From: Nitrososphaera sp.
GTDB lineage: Archaea > Thermoproteota > Nitrososphaeria > Nitrososphaerales > Nitrososphaeraceae
DNA length: 60,346 nt
Direction of reading: 5' to 3'
Assembly (NCBI RefSeq): GCF_013388945.1
Contig: NZ_JACAEH010000009.1
Coordinates: 1-60,346 of the forward strand
Shown here: positions 57,745 to 60,346 of the stretch, in pieces
Position numbering within the stretch: the stretch's first letter is position 1
Layout: each line of letters begins with the position of its first letter
Position numbers and translations under genes: made by a program
Notes under the pieces: generated by a model
Seen by the model: the letters and a program-made list of their open reading frames with translations, nothing else
Told to the model about the DNA's origin: nothing
Database searches by the model: none

Positions 57745-58997
57745 TGCCTCCGGCCCTCATGTGGTCCGAAGTCTACAGGCCAAAGAGGGTGGAGCAGATG
57801 GTGGGAAACGAGGACGTGCGCCTTGCAGTCCTCAAGTGGCTGCAAAAGTGGGTGTCAGGCACAAAGCCGCTCCTGCTTTTGGGCCCGCCGGGCGTGGGCA
57901 AGACCACGCTTGTGCACGCCATTGCAACACAGTTTGGGTTTGACTTAGTTGAAATGAACGCAAGCGACACCAGGAACAGGGACAGCCTGCAGGCGCGCCT
58001 TGCGCCGGTCATGAACAACGTCAGCCTCTTTGGGACAAAGAGCCTGCTTTTCCTGGACGAGGTGGACGGCATATCCGGCAGGGAGGACACGGGCGGGCTG
58101 GACCTCCTGATAGACATGATGAAAGAGCCCACTGTGCCAGTCATTATGGCGGCAAACGTAAAGTCCGCCAAGATAAAGGAACTTGCCAAGGCCTGCAAGA
58201 CAGTCGAGTTTGCGCCGGTCCCGCCTAGGCTACTTCTGATGTTTCTGGAGCACGTTCTTGCAAGCGAGGGCGAAAAGCTGGGGCCCGGCGACAAGGTGGC
58301 ACTAGTCAACAACTGCAGGGGCGACATCAGGAACCTCCTCAACAGCGCCCAGTCACGCGCCGCAGGCTATGCCACTGTCTCAAACGCCGACGTGGCCGAG
58401 ATAGAAATTCAAGATGCCATAAACGGGTATTTCTCAGCCACCAGCAAGGAAAAGGCCGTGCAGTTGCTTGCAAGGGCCGACGCATCGTTTCCTGACCCGC
58501 GGTACCAGGGCATGGACCCCGAGTCGCGCAGGAAGGACATGATAGCTGCGCTCTTTTCGACCATAGTGTCGTCGCAGGCAGGCGACACCCTTGCAGACAT
58601 GCTCGACGTGCTTTCAAAGGCAGACGTGGTGGTGGGCAGGGTCGGCAGGCGCAGGCAGTGGAGCCTCTTGCGCTATGTCAGCCCGATGCTTGCGCACGGC
58701 CTCTACGACAAGTCCCGCGGGAAGGAGATCCGCTACAGCCAGTATTCTATGCCCTGGCCCGTCATGGGGCCGGTGTTTGCAAGGTCACAGACGGTGCGCA
58801 AGCTGGCGTCATTCATCGGGCCGGCGACGCACGTTTCGAAGAGGACCTGCAGCTGGCTTGTACTGCCATACCTTGTGAGGGAGATGATAAACGAGAAGGT
58901 CGACCCTGCCGAGTTCGCACTTGCCAACTTTGACGACGAGTCAGTCGGCGAGTCGCTTGTCAAGGAGATAGAGCGCGCCAAGGGGGCCAAAAAGTGA
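57744..58997 (+). CDS. rfcL: Replication factor C large subunit
   Basis: 417 residues. SEVYRPKRVEQMVGNEDV at the start, Walker A LLGPPGVGKTT (~45), Walker B LLFLDEVDGI (~100), sensor 1 IMAANV, then the long helical collar. Loads PCNA with the RfcS tetramer (rfcS is at 28880). The acidic/PIP tail seen in some archaea is not evident. Overlaps the next gene by 4 bases. Confidence 0.94.
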   Translation: MPPALMWSEVYRPKRVEQMVGNEDVRLAVLKWLQKWVSGTKPLLLLGPPGVGKTTLVHAIATQFGFDLVEMNASDTRNRDSLQARLAPVMNNVSLFGTKSLLFLDEVDGISGREDTGGLDLLIDMMKEPTVPVIMAANVKSAKIKELAKACKTVEFAPVPPRLLLMFLEHVLASEGEKLGPGDKVALVNNCRGDIRNLLNSAQSRAAGYATVSNADVAEIEIQDAINGYFSATSKEKAVQLLARADASFPDPRYQGMDPESRRKDMIAALFSTIVSSQAGDTLADMLDVLSKADVVVGRVGRRRQWSLLRYVSPMLAHGLYDKSRGKEIRYSQYSMPWPVMGPVFARSQTVRKLASFIGPATHVSKRTCSWLVLPYLVREMINEKVDPAEFALANFDDESVGESLVKEIERAKGAKK

Positions 58998-59335
58998 GCG
59001 AGCACTGGATAAGGCTTCTTGTGAAATACAAGGGCAAGTGCTCGGTCTGCGGAAAAGAGATCCCGCAGGGCGAGTACGCATTGTGGTCAAGGACCGCCAA
59101 GGCGATAAAGCACGTAAAGTGCGAGTCTGCAGAGCCTGAGGCGCCGGCAGTCACCGAGCTGAAGTGCTTCATCTGCGGCAAGGGCGCGGGCTGCGCCACG
59201 TGCAGTTTTGAATCAGACTGCAACCGCGCAGTAGTGTCGCAGACGTGCATCTGCGAGCAGTGCATGGCCGACAGGAACGCCTACAAAAACTACCAGGACG
59301 CGTTCGTGTCCAAGATGGAAAAGGTTAAAATGTAA
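58994..59335 (+). CDS. Cysteine-rich zinc protein
   Basis: 113 residues (GTG start) with ten Cys outside the first 15 residues: GKCSVCGKEI (~14-23), KHVKCES, LKCFICGKGAGCATCSFESDC (~56-76) and CICEQC. Two or three zinc sites are likely. Coupled to rfcL by a 4-base overlap. Function unknown. Confidence 0.7.
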   Translation: MSEHWIRLLVKYKGKCSVCGKEIPQGEYALWSRTAKAIKHVKCESAEPEAPAVTELKCFICGKGAGCATCSFESDCNRAVVSQTCICEQCMADRNAYKNYQDAFVSKMEKVKM

Positions 59336-59356
59336 AGGGAAGGTAGCCCTGTCCAG

Positions 59357-59569
59357 ATGTCTAGCGAGTACGAGCACAACGTGGGACAGCTTTTGGCCGA
59401 AAAGAGGGCGAAAATGGCAGAGCTTGAGAAAGAGCCCGGGGCAAACGCCGGCAAGATATCCATGCTAAAGCTCGAGATAGAGGCGCTAGAGTCGATGTAC
59501 GAAAACTACAACCTCGGGATGAACGTGTTCCGGCGCGCGCAGGGCGGAAGGGCCGGCCTTCGCGAGTAA
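59357..59569 (+). CDS. Small coiled-coil protein
   Basis: 70 residues. Nearly all charged helix (LLAEKRAKMAELEKEPG... ISMLKLEIEALESMYENY), compatible with a short coiled coil. GTTAAAATG (59324-59332) lies about 29 bases upstream of the ATG. No family recognised. Confidence 0.55.
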   Translation: MSSEYEHNVGQLLAEKRAKMAELEKEPGANAGKISMLKLEIEALESMYENYNLGMNVFRRAQGGRAGLRE

Positions 59570-59643
59570 ACAACGGCCGGAAATCATCACCTAATTCCTG
59601 TAATGAATTTATATAGCCACCAGCCGGCATTAACTACATTCCC

Positions 59644-60258
59644 ATGCACGAAGAAAAAGTAAAGCGGCTTGCATCAATGAAAAAATCTGCAGAGGGCGGT
59701 GGCGGCAACGAGCGCGTCGAGGCCCAGCACCAGAAGGGCAAGCTCACCGCACGGGAAAGGATCGCACTTTTGCTTGACGAAGGAAGTTTTGTGGAAATCG
59801 ACAAGTACGTCGTTCACAGGGGCGACGACCCGACAGTCCAGAAATTCTACGGCGACGGCGCGGTCACCGGCTTTGGCACGGTTGCAGGCAGGCAGGTCTT
59901 TGTCTTTGCATACGATTTCACAGTCCTGGGAGGCTCGCTTGGCGAGATGACGAGCAAAAAGATAACCAAGGTGATGGACCACGCCATGAAGGTAGGGTGC
60001 CCCATAATAGGCATCATCGACTCTGGCGGCGCAAGGATCCAGGAAGGTGTCAGCAGCCTTGACGGCTACGGCGACATATTCTTCAGAAACACGATGGCTT
60101 CAGGCGTCATCCCGCAGATAACCGCAAGCATCGGCCCGTGTGCCGGCGGCGCGGTGTATTCGCCGGCCATGACAGACTTTGTGGTGATGGTCGAAAACAT
60201 CGGCCAGATGTTCGTCACAGGCCCCGAAGTGGTCAAGGAGGTCCTGAGCCAGGACGTC
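59644..60258 (+). CDS. Acyl-CoA carboxylase carboxyltransferase subunit, 5' part
   Basis: About 205 residues of a roughly 515-residue protein. [21 protein letters not shown] (~29-49), [16 protein letters not shown] (~86) and [15 protein letters not shown] (~123) are typical of acetyl/propionyl-CoA carboxylase beta chains, used in the thaumarchaeal 3-hydroxypropionate/4-hydroxybutyrate CO2 fixation cycle. Homology breaks off after [15 protein letters not shown]: the frame stays open to the window end but no longer reads like this family. TTTATATAG (59607-59615) is the likely TATA box. Confidence 0.9.
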
Positions 60259-60346
60259 GTGATAGGTCAAACGCTCGTAGCGTCGCGCGCCTGGATCCTT
60301 CTTGGGATCGGCGGTGTAGACGCCATCGACGCTGGTGCCCTTGAAC
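60259..60346 (-). CDS. Bacterial-type UMP kinase fragment (probable chimeric end)
   Basis: Read on the minus strand the last ~88 bases give [19 protein letters not shown] followed by [13 protein letters not shown], matching the PyrH segment K-A-T-x-V-D-G-V-x-x-A-D-P...Y-x-x-L-T-Y-x-E-V-L of bacterial UMP kinases. It runs opposite to, and interrupts, the carboxyltransferase. The exact junction is blurred by a few shared bases between 60240 and 60262. Confidence 0.7.

Noticed and set aside
1-60346. CRISPR array, rRNA genes or insertion sequences
   Set aside because: No regularly spaced repeats, no rRNA-like stretches and no transposase-like protein seen in the window.

Overview
The window is chromosomal DNA of a soil-type ammonia-oxidising archaeon lineage (Thaumarchaeota/Nitrososphaerota, most likely Nitrososphaerales). 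The evidence is: one unsplit RpoA carrying both A' and A'' parts, one unsplit RpoB, archaeal-type information genes (RpoH, L30e, NusA-KH, MCM, GINS, RFC small and large, Hel308, HerA-NurA, GatDE, KEOPS), a PEFG-CTERM secreted protein, intron-bearing tRNAs, and many GTG/TTG starts lying 26-30 nt downstream of a TATA box (leaderless transcripts). Most of the window is GC-rich. Two blocks are clearly AT-richer: about 3.0-4.3 kb and 34.7-37.7 kb.

Layout. 0-2.9 kb: zinc-ribbon fragment, a proteasome-assembly-chaperone-3-like protein, a UbiD-type decarboxylase (probably the archaeal mevalonate enzyme) and two unknown proteins. 2.9-6.1 kb: tRNA-Gly with a T-arm intron, followed by an accessory patch (truncated LanC-like cyclase fused at a breakpoint to a truncated terminase, terminase-small-like HTH protein, VapBC with a palindromic operator). 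6.1-12.5 kb: DASS transporter, two LEA-like exported proteins, CopD-like and SIMPL proteins, RtcA, NadM. 12.5-21 kb: GatD/GatE (tRNA-dependent Gln synthesis), CPBP protein, two related winged-helix proteins, NurA-HerA, and a PII protein with altered ligand loops. 21-30 kb: secreted lamin-tail/nuclease, GPT glycosyltransferase, Hel308, HExxH protein, MCM, GINS and RfcS, which form a replication cluster. 30-34.6 kb: pirin, patatin and an Ftr1 iron permease with a strong DtxR-type operator. 34.7-37.7 kb: an AT-rich operon of seven tiny paralogous HTH proteins, a HEPN/DUF4145-like protein and a DUF4062 protein. This is the least explained and most interesting part. 37.8-47.2 kb: the rpoH-rpoB-rpoA-rpl30e-nusA-rps12-rps7 operon. 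47.4-60.3 kb: PEFG-CTERM protein, tRNA-His with intron, NIF3-like, Taw1, RdgB, Bud32, Kae1, YchF-like GTPase, the preQ0/archaeosine genes queC-queE-folE, RfcL and a carboxyltransferase start.

The last ~90 bases do not continue the carboxyltransferase. On the minus strand they encode a bacterial-type UMP kinase segment, so the right end looks like an assembly or cloning chimera. All functions are read from motifs and context in the sequence; no database search was run.
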